Of a DNA stretch of 64,000 bases, positions 1 to 8,391 are shown piece after piece. A model generated the notes under the pieces. It made no database searches. It was not told the origin of the DNA and saw only the letters and a list, made by a program, of their open reading frames with translations. The position numbers were made by a program, and so were the translations under genes. Source of the DNA: Ignavibacteriota bacterium. Lineage in GTDB: Bacteria > Bacteroidota > Ignavibacteria > UBA10030 > SZUA-254. Numbering within the stretch: position 1 is the stretch's first letter; every line of letters begins with the position of its first letter. The DNA is taken from contig JACREZ010000002.1 in NCBI GenBank assembly GCA_016212665.1, forward strand, positions 79,509 to 143,508. Reading direction: 5' to 3'.

Positions 1-223
1 GCTCTTCCGGATCCATATCTAAAATATTCTTTCCGTTGAAGAGCACTTCGCCTTCATTTACATCATACATTTCACGTCCGGCAAGGACCTGTGCAAGCGT
101 ACTTTTTCCCGAACCGTTTGGTCCCATAATTGCATGAACTTCCCCCGCGTTCACGGTTAAGTTCACACCTTTTAATATTTCTTTGCCATTGATTGTGGCG
201 TGGAGATTTTTTACTTCTAACAT
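1..223 (-). CDS. sufC: Fe-S cluster assembly ATPase SufC (5' part, cut by window edge)
   Basis: The reading frame starts at the ATG at 223 and runs off the left edge, so only the first ~74 residues are visible. They contain the ABC Walker A motif GPNGSGKST preceded by HAIM and followed by LAQVLAGRE, typical of SufC. SufC is the cytosolic ABC-type ATPase that powers the SufBC(D) scaffold building iron-sulfur clusters. It lies 74 bp downstream of sufB in the same direction, so it should be part of the suf operon. The family call is secure; the missing part cannot be judged. Confidence 0.93.
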   Translation of the reverse strand, partial: MLEVKNLHATINGKEILKGVNLTVNAGEVHAIMGPNGSGKSTLAQVLAGREMYDVNEGEVLFNGKNILDMDPEE

Positions 224-297
224 TCGATTTCAGTTTCCAGTTTTCTGTTTTCAGTTTTCAGTTATTATATCATTTTGCATTTTTAATTTTGCATTCA
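224..297. repeat. AT-rich quasi-repeat spacer between sufB and sufC
   Basis: The spacer is built from near-copies of short words: CAGTTTTCTGTTTTCAGTT repeats followed by TTTTGCATTTTTAATTTTGC. No ORF or stem typical of a terminator is seen. Similar word-repetitive spacers occur elsewhere in this window (6721-6894, 36225-36310, 47440-47527). Confidence 0.5.
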
Positions 298-1743
298 TCA
301 GCCGACACTTCCTTCCAAACTTATCCCCAATAGTTTCTGCGCTTCAACAGCAAATTCCATCGGAAGTTCGCGGAAGACTTCTTTGCAGAAGCCGTTTACA
401 ATCATGTTCACGGAATCTTCCGTTGATAAGCCGCGCTGTTTGCAGTAAAATATTTGGTCTTCACCAATCTTTGATGTGGACGCTTCATGCTCAACAGTTG
501 AAGAAGTATTTTTCACTTCAATATACGGAAACGTGTGCGCGCCACATTTATCTCCGATGAGGAGCGAATCGCATTGAGAAAAATTTCTCGCGTTTTCCGC
601 GTTCCTGTGAACCTGAACCAAGCCACGATACGAGTTTTGTCCAAATCCGGCAGAGATACCTTTTGAGACGATTGTACTTCGCGTATTCTTTCCGATGTGC
701 ATCATCTTCGTTCCGGTATCCGCTTGCTGATAATTGTTCGCAACAGCGACAGAGTAAAACTCGCCAACTGAATTATCTCCCTGCAAAATACAACTCGGAT
801 ATTTCCACGTAATTGCCGAACCGGTTTCAACCTGAGTCCATGAAATTTTTGAATTGACGCCTGCACACTTGCCGCGCTTCGTTACAAAATTATAAATTCC
901 GCCCTTCCCTTCTTTGTCACCCGGATACCAATTTTGCACCGTCGAATATTTAATTTGAGCATTATCAAGTGCAACCAATTCAACAACCGCCGCGTGTAAT
1001 TGATTCGTGTCCCGAATCGGCGCGGTGCATCCTTCAAGATAACTGACGTAACTTGCATCATCGGCGACAATCAATGTACGCTCGAACTGTCCTGTGTCTG
1101 CAGTGTTGATTCTGAAATAGGTCGAAAGTTCCATCGGACATCGAACGCCTTTTGGAACATAACAGAACGAGCCATCGGTAAACACGGCTGAGTTCAGGGC
1201 AGCAAAATAATTATCTGTGTACGGTACAATAGTCCCGAGATATTTTTTTATCAAATCAGGATATTCCTGAACTGCTTCCGAGAACGAACAGAAAATCACA
1301 CCAAGCGATTTAAGTTTTTCTTTGAATGTCGTTGCGACAGAAACACTATCGAACACAGCATCAACTGCGACTCCTGCAAGGCGCATTTGTTCAACAAGTG
1401 GAATTCCAAGTTTCTCATACGTTCTTCTGATTTCCGGGTCAATGTCTTCGAGACTATTTGGTTTGACTTTTTGTTTTGGCGCAGCGTAGTAAATTATATC
1501 CTGATAGTCAATCTTCGGATAGTGAACATTGTGCCACTTCGGTTCTTCCATCGTTAACCAATGACGATACGCTTTCAATCGCCAATCAAGCAACCAACGC
1601 GGCTCACCTTTCTTGAACGAAATTAACTTGATGATGTCTTCATTCAAACCACGTGGCGCAGTTTCCGTCTCAATGTCGGTGATGAAACCGTATTTGTATT
1701 CCTGAATCGCTAACGATTCAATTGTCGGAGTTTCGGTTGACAT
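298..1743 (-). CDS. sufB: Fe-S cluster assembly protein SufB
   Basis: 481 aa, the usual length of SufB, the scaffold subunit on which Fe-S clusters are assembled in the cytosol together with SufC and SufD. The C-terminal core has the conserved [11 protein letters not shown] stretch with Cys400, matching the cysteine proposed as a cluster or persulfide site, followed by VEHEAS and the [10 protein letters not shown] signature. It sits 2 bp after the unknown 98-aa gene and 74 bp before sufC, all on the minus strand, so it is part of the rrf2-iscS-x-sufB-sufC operon. sufD is not visible and would have to lie beyond the left edge if present. Confidence 0.96.
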   Translation of the reverse strand: MSTETPTIESLAIQEYKYGFITDIETETAPRGLNEDIIKLISFKKGEPRWLLDWRLKAYRHWLTMEEPKWHNVHYPKIDYQDIIYYAAPKQKVKPNSLEDIDPEIRRTYEKLGIPLVEQMRLAGVAVDAVFDSVSVATTFKEKLKSLGVIFCSFSEAVQEYPDLIKKYLGTIVPYTDNYFAALNSAVFTDGSFCYVPKGVRCPMELSTYFRINTADTGQFERTLIVADDASYVSYLEGCTAPIRDTNQLHAAVVELVALDNAQIKYSTVQNWYPGDKEGKGGIYNFVTKRGKCAGVNSKISWTQVETGSAITWKYPSCILQGDNSVGEFYSVAVANNYQQADTGTKMMHIGKNTRSTIVSKGISAGFGQNSYRGLVQVHRNAENARNFSQCDSLLIGDKCGAHTFPYIEVKNTSSTVEHEASTSKIGEDQIFYCKQRGLSTEDSVNMIVNGFCKEVFRELPMEFAVEAQKLLGISLEGSVG

Positions 1744-1745
1744 TC

Positions 1746-2042
1746 TTACGGAGCCTTCTTTTCGATTCTTGGCAATGCGAATTCAGGATAGTTCAGTCGC
1801 CATGATTGATGGTCTATAGCGCTGAAGATTCCTTGCTTCACCAGTTCAGATGCAAAATCTTTTGCAAGTTCTTCACCGGCAAAGTATTTTAATTTCTTTT
1901 TCATTGTTTCCTTTGTGTAAAACATCAAACCGTAATGCAAATCCCTCAGGAAAATATTTGAATTATGAATAAGATTAAACTTCGATTTCAGATAACTCAG
2001 AAATTCAGTTTTGTTTTGAATGATGAGTTCAAGTGTGTTCAT
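1746..2042 (-). CDS. Unknown 98-aa protein inside the suf operon
   Basis: I do not recognise a family. The protein is small and mixed charged/aromatic, without cysteines, a signal peptide or a membrane segment. It starts at an ATG at 2042, 12 bp after the iscS stop, and ends 2 bp before the sufB start, so it is almost certainly co-translated with both. The position between a cysteine desulfurase and the SufB scaffold suggests a role in sulfur or cluster transfer, but absence of cysteines argues against a SufE/SufU-like sulfur acceptor. That role is inference only. Confidence 0.72.
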   Translation of the reverse strand: MNTLELIIQNKTEFLSYLKSKFNLIHNSNIFLRDLHYGLMFYTKETMKKKLKYFAGEELAKDFASELVKQGIFSAIDHQSWRLNYPEFALPRIEKKAP

Positions 2043-2054
2043 TGGTTTCTCGTT

Positions 2055-3242
2055 TCAGATAGTTGTTTCAGCAAATTTGTGATAATGCGGAGATAATTTT
2101 CTCAACTTTTGCACATTTTCGATTGTTCGATGTATGACGTAATCAACTTCTTCATCTGTAGTAAATCTTCCCAAACTAAATCGAACCGCTGAATGAAGTT
2201 GCTCGTTCGGGAGATGAAGCGCTTTGAGTACATGAGAAGGTTCGGGGTCGGCAGTGCTACACGCGGCGCCGGTTGATAATGCAACGTCCTTCATGCTCAT
2301 CATCAAGGCGTTATTATCAACATGTAAAAAACTTAGATTGAGGTTGTGTGGTAGTCGTTGTTCGTGAGAACCATTGAGATACACTTCTTCAAGTTCGCTT
2401 TTGAATGTTGTGTACATTTTATCTCGCAAGAAACTCAATCTGCCAACTTCCACTTCTCGTTCGATAGAGCAAAGTTCCATCGCTTTAGCAAGCCCGACGA
2501 TTCCCGGAACGTTCAAAGTTCCTGAGCGCATTCCTCGTTCATGTCCGCCACCATCCATTTGCATTGCAAGTTTCACTTTCGGATTTGCATTGCGAACATA
2601 CAACGCGCCAATTCCTTTCGGTCCGTAAATCTTGTGTGCGTTGAACGACATCAAATCAACATTCATCTTCTCAACATTCATGTTCAGATAACCTATTGCC
2701 TGCGTCGCATCAGTATGGAAGAACACATTTTTTTGTCTGCACATTTTCCCGATTTCTGTGATCTGCTGAATAACTCCAATTTCGTTATTGGCAGTCATAA
2801 CGGAAACTAAAATAGTTTTCGGTGTGAATGTGTCGAATAATTGTTGTAAATCAAGGACTCCATCACTATCAACAGGAAGATATGTTACTTCAAAACCATA
2901 TTTTTCTAATCGCTTGCAAACATCTAAGACAGATTTATGCTCAGTTTGAACAGTGATGATATGATTCCCCTTCTGTCTCCACGCTTCTGCAATTCCTTTT
3001 ATAGCAAGATTGTTTGATTCAGTTGAAGAACTTGTGAAGACAACTTCTCTCGTCTGCGCACCAATGAGTTTGGCAATCATCGCTCTAGATGATTCCACCG
3101 CTTCATCGGCAATCCAACCAAAACTGTATTGACGACTTGCCGCGTTTCCAAACTTCTCAGAAAAATACGGAAGCATCGCATCAAGCACTCGTTTATCCAC
3201 CGGCGTTGTTGCATGATAGTCCATGTAGATTGGAGTTTTCAT
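2055..3242 (-). CDS. iscS: Cysteine desulfurase (IscS/NifS type)
   Basis: 395-aa PLP enzyme that takes sulfur from cysteine, giving alanine and an enzyme persulfide used for Fe-S cluster assembly. Visible hallmarks are the N-terminal DYHATTPVD, the PLP lysine Lys204 in SFNAHKIYGPKG and the catalytic Cys328 in STGAACSTADPEPSHVL, which sits on the long mobile loop of the IscS/NifS group rather than the short SufS loop. Its start overlaps the stop of the Rrf2 regulator gene by 4 bp (ATGA), showing translational coupling. Together with sufB and sufC it forms a mixed isc-suf type operon. Confidence 0.94.
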   Translation of the reverse strand: MKTPIYMDYHATTPVDKRVLDAMLPYFSEKFGNAASRQYSFGWIADEAVESSRAMIAKLIGAQTREVVFTSSSTESNNLAIKGIAEAWRQKGNHIITVQTEHKSVLDVCKRLEKYGFEVTYLPVDSDGVLDLQQLFDTFTPKTILVSVMTANNEIGVIQQITEIGKMCRQKNVFFHTDATQAIGYLNMNVEKMNVDLMSFNAHKIYGPKGIGALYVRNANPKVKLAMQMDGGGHERGMRSGTLNVPGIVGLAKAMELCSIEREVEVGRLSFLRDKMYTTFKSELEEVYLNGSHEQRLPHNLNLSFLHVDNNALMMSMKDVALSTGAACSTADPEPSHVLKALHLPNEQLHSAVRFSLGRFTTDEEVDYVIHRTIENVQKLRKLSPHYHKFAETTI

Positions 3243-3649
3243 ACCACTAACTCCATCACTGTCATTTCGGAAATCATCTTATTGATGTTTCCTTGCAATT
3301 TCATCAACGGGTCTTTGATGGTGCACATTCCGTGAATGATACAATTCTCCGGCGCTTCAATTTCGCATTGCATGAGTGCAACCAGCGGTTTATCTTCAAT
3401 CGCATCAATGATTGAAGCAATCGTCATCGAAGATGGATTTTTGGAAAACGTGTAGCCGCCACGCACACCTTGGTACGAAGAAATAAATCCCCGCTTTGCC
3501 AACTTCTGCATAACTTTGGCAAGCAGGTCGTACGGCAAGTTATACCGCTCGGAAATTTCTTTCGCAGTAAAAATTTGTCCTGATTGACCCTTCGCCATGT
3601 GGCGAATTGCAATCAACCCATATTCTACACGCTTTGATAACTGAAACAC
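3239..3649 (-). CDS. Rrf2-family regulator, IscR-like
   Basis: 136-aa winged-helix repressor of the Rrf2 family, first gene of the suf operon. The N-terminal half has the Rrf2 signature (KRVEYGLIAIRHMA, then the recognition region ISERYNLPYDLLAKVMQKL and GVRGGYTFSK). Three cysteines in C-x7-C-x5-C spacing (MQCEI...ENCIIHGMC) sit where IscR binds its [2Fe-2S] cluster, so it most likely senses cluster supply and represses this operon. The start at 3649 is a GTG (GTGTTTCAG) with no obvious Shine-Dalgarno sequence. Confidence 0.9.
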   Translation of the reverse strand: MFQLSKRVEYGLIAIRHMAKGQSGQIFTAKEISERYNLPYDLLAKVMQKLAKRGFISSYQGVRGGYTFSKNPSSMTIASIIDAIEDKPLVALMQCEIEAPENCIIHGMCTIKDPLMKLQGNINKMISEMTVMELVV

Positions 3650-3686
3650 TGTTTTCTAAATACGACTAATTTTGTCCGTTTTATGT

Positions 3687-3717
3687 CCAAAAAAGATTCC
3701 GCGTTTGCGGAATCTTT
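3687..3717 (-). terminator. Rho-independent terminator
   Basis: A perfect 11-bp stem, AAAGATTCCGC and its complement around a GTTT loop (3692-3717), is followed on the minus strand by a run of T. It lies just after the zinc-ribbon gene stop at 3733 and separates that unit from the suf operon. Confidence 0.85.
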
Positions 3718-3732
3718 AAAGGAGACTTATGT

Positions 3733-3966
3733 TTAATTTACACTAATTTTTAATTTCTTGTTTTCAAGGACAGGTCCGTGCAACATCACTTCTACTTTGT
3801 CGAGGTCAATGTGAACTAACTCTTCGCAATATGCACACACCTTCGAGCCTTGTCTATCAAAATTTATCGGGTTACCGCATGATGGACAACTCGTAATGAT
3901 GATTCCTAATACTTTGGCTCGGTTTTTCACAGAAATCATCTGTCGAGGGATATTTTTCGTAATCAA
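3733..3966 (-). CDS. Small zinc-ribbon protein, unknown function
   Basis: 77-aa protein with two CxxC knuckles, TSCPSCGN and KVCAYCEE, about 17 residues apart, a classic zinc-ribbon layout. The rest has no recognisable domain. The start is uncertain: the longest frame begins at a TTG at 3966 directly after an AAGGAG box (very short spacing); an in-frame ATT follows at 3963, and the first ATG is at 3939. A strong terminator follows the gene. It could bind zinc or nucleic acid, but no partner is suggested by the context. Confidence 0.65.
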   Translation of the reverse strand: MITKNIPRQMISVKNRAKVLGIIITSCPSCGNPINFDRQGSKVCAYCEELVHIDLDKVEVMLHGPVLENKKLKISVN

Positions 3967-4025
3967 TCTCCTTATCTTTCTCTAAATACGGTTAGAATAT
4001 AAACATTTTCAGAATGAAAAAAAAC

Positions 4026-4712
4026 TTATGTGGGAATTCTCTTAATGAGATTGACCGCCTGAGGAATATCCTTCTGAGAGAAAATAGCATTTCCGGAAAC
4101 TAATACATTTGCACCGGCTTTAATTAATGCAGGTGCCGTGGTAGAATCAACGCCGCCATCAACTTCTAAGTACTGTCTTGATGATTTCATCATCGAAGAA
4201 ACTCTCTCCACCTTCTTTAACATTGAGGCGATAAATTTCTGCCCTCCAAAACCCGGATTGACTGTCATGACAAGAACCAAATCTACATCTTCAATGATTT
4301 CTTCAATCGCTTTGGCTGAGGTAGATGGATTGAGCGCAACACCTGCTTTCATCCCAAATGATTTAATCTGCTGAATTGTCCGATGCAGATGTGGACATGT
4401 TTCGACATGAACTGTGAGAATATCGCTACCTGCCTGCTTGAATGCTTCGATATATCGTTCGGGTTTTTCAATCATCAAATGAGTGTCAAGCGGAAGTTTG
4501 GAAATCGAGCTGACTGTTTTTACCAGCATCGGTCCGAATGTTATGTTGGGAACGAAATGTCCATCCATAATATCAAGATGAAGCCAATCGGCTCCGCCTT
4601 TTTCGACCAACCGGATTTGCTTTTCGAGATGACGGAAATCGGCTGAGAGAAGTGAAGGAGCCACTATGATTGATTTCGGTTTACGAATTGCTGATTGCGG
4701 ATTGATTTTCAT
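4026..4712 (-). CDS. rpe: Ribulose-phosphate 3-epimerase
   Basis: 228-aa TIM-barrel enzyme interconverting ribulose 5-phosphate and xylulose 5-phosphate in the pentose phosphate pathway. Family motifs seen: APSLLSADF, LHLDIMDGHFVPNITFGP with the metal-binding His/Asp, MTVNPGFGGQKF and EVDGGV. The protein normally begins close to the APSLLSADF strand; here an extra ~12 residues (NPQSAIRKPKS) precede it. That stretch is encoded by a word-repetitive sequence resembling the quasi-repeat spacers of this genome, so it may be an insertion into the gene start, or the true start is an internal non-ATG codon. Confidence 0.94.
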   Translation of the reverse strand: MKINPQSAIRKPKSIIVAPSLLSADFRHLEKQIRLVEKGGADWLHLDIMDGHFVPNITFGPMLVKTVSSISKLPLDTHLMIEKPERYIEAFKQAGSDILTVHVETCPHLHRTIQQIKSFGMKAGVALNPSTSAKAIEEIIEDVDLVLVMTVNPGFGGQKFIASMLKKVERVSSMMKSSRQYLEVDGGVDSTTAPALIKAGANVLVSGNAIFSQKDIPQAVNLIKRIPT

Positions 4713-4876
4713 TGAAAATTTATGATTGTGTCATTGACGATTGAGACTGATTTCGAATAGCCTACGGCTCGTAGAGCGAATTGTCAAATGCGAATTAGTT
4801 TATTGACAACATATGAACGAGTAACAAGTAACGAATAAAGATAACGTAAACCGATGATGAAATCTGCAATCGTCAA
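4713..4876. other. Spacer between rpe and PASTA gene, contains a CTCGTAGAG element
   Basis: No gene is seen. Positions 4764-4776 read ACGGCTCGTAGAG, preceded by CT so that CTACG and CGTAG can pair in a short hairpin. The same 13-mer recurs at 10484-10496 and, with one change, at 55117-55129. Confidence 0.4.
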
Positions 4877-5650
4877 TTAATTTTCCTCTCCTTCTGCTTG
4901 CTTTGTACTTTCCTGAGCGACAAATAAATCAATTGCTTCATCAAGCCGAACCATTTCACCAGCACGGGGAAATTGGTCAACGATAGTGTTAGGTAAAACA
5001 TCAGGGAGAGATTGGTATGTTACCTTTCCAACAATTAGTCCAAGCGTAGTGAGAACTTCCGTCGCCTCGGTTAAGGTTTTGTTTACCAAATCCGGCACGG
5101 CAATTTTTTCTGAGAGACGCCCGCGACTAACGATAAGTGAAATATGTTTTCCTCGTTTGATACTTTGACGAGGAGAAATAGACTGATTAATAACAGTATT
5201 CTCCGGGTATTCGTCAGAACCTTGACGAACTACTTCTCCCAATTTCAACCCCACACTTTCAAGTTGAAATTTTGCATCGCGAAAAGTTCTCCCCCGAAGA
5301 TTGGGAACAGTAACGTGTCGTTCGCCACCGCTCAACGTTAAATACACACGACGATTTTTTCGGACAAATTTTCCTTCGAGAGGATTTTGACTGATGACCG
5401 AACCGAGCGGATATTGCGGGTCATTAAGAACATCCCCTTCACGGGGGTCAAGTCCGGCAGTGGTAAGTATGTTAATCGCTTCATCTTTCGGCTTGCCAAT
5501 CACCGAGGGAACCATGACCTCCTCTCGCTGACCGACATACCAGGGCATCAACAACTCATTAAAGAGAAAAAAGAATGTAAGAAACAAAGCGAATATGAGA
5601 AGCGCTTTTTTAATTCTTTGTTTGGTAATAATTTCTTTTATCTTTTTCAA
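4877..5650 (-). CDS. Membrane-anchored protein with three PASTA domains
   Basis: A short cytoplasmic tail rich in Lys is followed by one membrane helix (KALLIFALFLTFFFLFNELL) and three PASTA domains, each opening with a VP-x-(V/L) strand (MVPSVIGKPKDEA, VPNLRGRTFRDAK, VPDLVNKTLTEAT). PASTA domains bind peptidoglycan-like ligands and usually occur on PknB kinases and penicillin-binding proteins; here there is no catalytic domain. The ATG-initiated frame could begin at 5740, but a good minus-strand promoter (5673-5703) predicts transcription starting near 5668, so I place the start at the TTG at 5650, giving 257 aa. Location: inner membrane with the domains in the periplasm. Confidence 0.82.
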   Translation of the reverse strand: MKKIKEIITKQRIKKALLIFALFLTFFFLFNELLMPWYVGQREEVMVPSVIGKPKDEAINILTTAGLDPREGDVLNDPQYPLGSVISQNPLEGKFVRKNRRVYLTLSGGERHVTVPNLRGRTFRDAKFQLESVGLKLGEVVRQGSDEYPENTVINQSISPRQSIKRGKHISLIVSRGRLSEKIAVPDLVNKTLTEATEVLTTLGLIVGKVTYQSLPDVLPNTIVDQFPRAGEMVRLDEAIDLFVAQESTKQAEGEEN

Positions 5651-5672
5651 TCTCAGTCTGTTATTGTGCGAC

Positions 5673-5703
5673 CAAATATAGAAAATGGAGTTTGCTTGTA
5701 CAA
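5673..5703 (-). promoter_or_regulatory. Bacteroidota-type promoter of the PASTA gene
   Basis: On the minus strand the sequence reads TTG, exactly 20 nt, then TATATTTG, matching the TTG-N19/20-TAnnTTTG consensus of Bacteroidota housekeeping sigma factor. The predicted transcript start, ~5 nt past the box, excludes the upstream ATG at 5740 and supports the TTG start at 5650. Confidence 0.65.
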
Positions 5704-5771
5704 ACACAACAGGGTTTGAAGTGGTTAAAGTGGAGTACATCTGCAGGTGGACTCCACTTAAGACTGATTTT

Positions 5772-5801
5772 TTGCAATCATTTCATTTTGTTCTATCTTT
5801 G
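5772..5801 (+). promoter_or_regulatory. Bacteroidota-type promoter, apparently giving a leaderless mRNA
   Basis: TTG (5772-5774), 19 nt, then TATCTTTG (5794-5801), a full match to the consensus. The ATG at 5808 follows the -7 box by only 6 nt, so the mRNA should begin at or a few bases before the start codon. Confidence 0.65.
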
Positions 5802-5807
5802 ACTCAA

Positions 5808-6716
5808 ATGTTTTCGACCAATTTTGAACAAGACCTTGCTCGTACCCTACTGTACTACGAGATATTTCGCTATCCGCTTACAGCAAAAGAATTGTTTGTT
5901 CTATTTCCGACAAACTCCTTAACGTTCGAAGAGTTCAAATCAAAATTAGCGGCACTCGTTCTTGAAGAAAAGTTGAAAGAATCATTTGGTTTTTATTATC
6001 TGAATAACGGCGATGAAGACTTTTCACTCTTAAGAATGGAGAAGGAACAATCTGCAAAACGAATGTTGCGACTTGCTAAATTCTTTACTTTCATCGTCAA
6101 ACAATTTCCGTTCGTGCGAGGAGTGTTTCTTTCGGGCGAGTTATCTAAGAATGTAGCAACGAAAGGGAGCGATATTGATTATGTTATTGTTACAGCGCCA
6201 AATCGCCTTTGGTTTACGAGGTCTGTACTAATTCTCTTAAAGAAAATTTTTTTATTCAATAACAAAAAGTACTTTTGCTTGAATTACTTTGTTACGGAAC
6301 AGCAATTCGAACTTCCTGAACGAAGTTATTACAGTGCTACGGAAATAGCACATTTGAAACCGCTATACAATTTCCCTTTGTTTCTGAAATACATCAACAG
6401 TAACGGTTGGATTAAAACATATTTTCCGAATTATTCTGTTTTCGGTTTGACTTCCGAACCAACATTTGAAACTCCCGGATTATTGCAGAAAGTGTTTGAA
6501 TTTTTCCTTCAGGGCGATTGGCTCGATACTTTCGATTTATACTTAATGGATAAAATGAAACGTGTCTGGGAGAAACGATACAACATGTTTGAAAACACTA
6601 TTCACGAACGGTTGTTCCGTTGCACACCGAATGAATCGCGGGCGTTCATCGGCAATTTTTCCGACCGTATTGAAAAAGAATATGAAGAGAAACTGAAAAC
6701 ACACAATCTTATTTAA
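5808..6716 (+). CDS. Nucleotidyltransferase-like protein heading the radical SAM cluster
   Basis: 302 aa from the ATG at 5808; the frame is open upstream to 5685, but the promoter at 5772-5801 leaves only 5808 as a plausible start. The N-terminal part looks like a winged-helix (YYEIFRYPLTAKELF), and the middle carries SGELSKNVATKGSDIDYVIV, the Pol-beta nucleotidyltransferase pattern with the two metal-binding acidic residues in DID but SGE instead of the usual GS. The C-terminal half is unassigned. It precedes two radical SAM genes and a methyltransferase on the same strand, suggesting a shared pathway that may activate a substrate with a nucleotide. Function unproven. Confidence 0.75.
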   Translation: MFSTNFEQDLARTLLYYEIFRYPLTAKELFVLFPTNSLTFEEFKSKLAALVLEEKLKESFGFYYLNNGDEDFSLLRMEKEQSAKRMLRLAKFFTFIVKQFPFVRGVFLSGELSKNVATKGSDIDYVIVTAPNRLWFTRSVLILLKKIFLFNNKKYFCLNYFVTEQQFELPERSYYSATEIAHLKPLYNFPLFLKYINSNGWIKTYFPNYSVFGLTSEPTFETPGLLQKVFEFFLQGDWLDTFDLYLMDKMKRVWEKRYNMFENTIHERLFRCTPNESRAFIGNFSDRIEKEYEEKLKTHNLI

Positions 6717-6720
6717 TTTG

Positions 6721-6894
6721 CTCAAGAAAACATTTTGCTCTCGAAATCCGAAATCCTAATATCTAATTACAAAACAAATTTTAATATAGAATGTTCAAAA
6801 CAGATTTTCCAAATTATGAGACAAATATTGTTGGCTTCGGATTTCGTATTTGTTTAGAGATTAGATTTTCGATATTTGAAATTTAACCATAATC
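6721..6894. repeat. Quasi-repeat spacer with imperfect inverted words
   Basis: This 174-bp spacer contains CGAAATCCGAAATCCTAATA near its left end and GGATTTCGTATTTGTTTAG / GATTTTCGATATTTGAAATT near its right end, so its halves are loosely complementary. No ORF is seen. Confidence 0.45.
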
Positions 6895-8379
6895 ATGTTG
6901 TCCGTTCTTTTCACACATTCCTATTTTCTCCGACTCGACCCGAAAGAGTACAAGGCAATGATGCCCTACTCTCCGCTCGGGACGTTGTACGCGGCTTCCT
7001 ATCTTCAAACGAAAGGATACACGCCGACGTTCTTTGATGCGATGCTTGCAGAAAGTGAACAGGAAATCATTCGACAACTTGAAAAACACAAACCCGATGT
7101 TGTCATCATTTATGATGATGATTTTAATTACCTGACAAAGATGTGTTTGAGTCGAATGCGCTCTGCGGCGTTTGAGATGAGTCGGATTGCTAAGCAATTC
7201 GGTTGCAAAGTTGTCGTTCATGGCTCTGATGCGGCTGACCATGTTGATGAATATATCGGACATGGAGCGGATTATATTATTGTTGGAGAAGGAGAACAAT
7301 CACTCGGCGAGTTGATAGAGTTTCTTGAACATCCTTCAAACAAACAAATTGATTCGATTGCAGGATTGTCTTATCGTCAGGATGGAATAACGAATCACAA
7401 CGCGAAGCGCGGAGTCATGCACGAATTAGATTCGCTCCCCTTCCCGGCTCGTCACTTAGTTGACAATGAAAAGTACAGAAAACTCTGGAAGCAACATCAC
7501 GGATATTTCAGCTTGAACATGGTGACAACGCGCGGTTGTCCGTTTCACTGCAACTGGTGTGCAAAACCAATTTACGGTCAAGTGTACAACACACGCAGTC
7601 CGGAAAATGTTGTTGAAGAAATGTTGGCTGTGAAGAAAGATTTTCAGCCTGACCATCTCTGGTTCTGCGATGATATTTTCGGTTTGAAGCCGGGCTGGGT
7701 TCCGCGCTTCTCGGAAGTCGTTCAGCAGAAAAACGCAACTATTCCATTCAAATGTTTAAGCCGCGCTGATTTACTTCTGAAAGAAAACGCTGTCGAGCAT
7801 CTTGCAAAAGCCGGTTGCCAAACAGTTTGGATTGGCGCTGAATCCGGTTCACAAAAGATTCTTGATGCGATGGACAAAGGAACTACGGTCGAACAGATTT
7901 ATGATTCAACGAGACGAATGAAAGCGCATAATATTCGAGTTGGATTTTTTCTGCAGTACGGTTATCCGGGAGAAACGCGTGAAGATATTGAGAAGACGTT
8001 GCAGATGGTGAAAGATTGCCTGCCGGATGAAATCGGAATTTCGGTCTCCTACCCGCTTCCCGGAACGAAGTTTTATGAGCGAGTAAAAAATCAACTCGGC
8101 GAAAAGAAGAATTGGGTTGAAAGTCAAGACCTCGATCTGATGTTTCCCGGAGAATTTCATCCTGACTTTTATCGTGCGCTTCATAAAATTACTCACAAGC
8201 GATTTCGGATTTGGCAGGGAAAAGAAATACTTCATCGTGTTTTGAACAATCCGTTGGAGATTTCAAAAAGGAATGTACGGCAACTTGCGGCAATGGCATA
8301 TCATTCTGTTACGTTGCCTTCTTTAGAGACAAAATTGAATAGTTTAGTGACTCACTCAAATAATTCAGACAAAAGTTAA
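6895..8379 (+). CDS. Radical SAM protein of the B12-binding (BchE-like) type, copy 1
   Basis: 494 aa. The N-terminal ~150 residues form a Rossmann-like cobalamin-binding-type domain (PLGTLYAASYLQTKGY, GADYIIVGEGEQS), although I see no DxHxxG motif. The radical SAM core carries the 4Fe-4S triad as CPFHCNWC (C-x3-C-x2-C) after TTRG, then GAESGSQKILDAM and YPGETREDIEKTL. Such enzymes catalyse radical methylations, ring formations or rearrangements on lipids, tetrapyrroles and natural products. It is clearly paralogous to the protein at 9103-10494, which shares layout and most motifs. The product cannot be predicted. Confidence 0.9.
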   Translation: MLSVLFTHSYFLRLDPKEYKAMMPYSPLGTLYAASYLQTKGYTPTFFDAMLAESEQEIIRQLEKHKPDVVIIYDDDFNYLTKMCLSRMRSAAFEMSRIAKQFGCKVVVHGSDAADHVDEYIGHGADYIIVGEGEQSLGELIEFLEHPSNKQIDSIAGLSYRQDGITNHNAKRGVMHELDSLPFPARHLVDNEKYRKLWKQHHGYFSLNMVTTRGCPFHCNWCAKPIYGQVYNTRSPENVVEEMLAVKKDFQPDHLWFCDDIFGLKPGWVPRFSEVVQQKNATIPFKCLSRADLLLKENAVEHLAKAGCQTVWIGAESGSQKILDAMDKGTTVEQIYDSTRRMKAHNIRVGFFLQYGYPGETREDIEKTLQMVKDCLPDEIGISVSYPLPGTKFYERVKNQLGEKKNWVESQDLDLMFPGEFHPDFYRALHKITHKRFRIWQGKEILHRVLNNPLEISKRNVRQLAAMAYHSVTLPSLETKLNSLVTHSNNSDKS

Positions 8380-8391
8380 AGGGAATTACCT

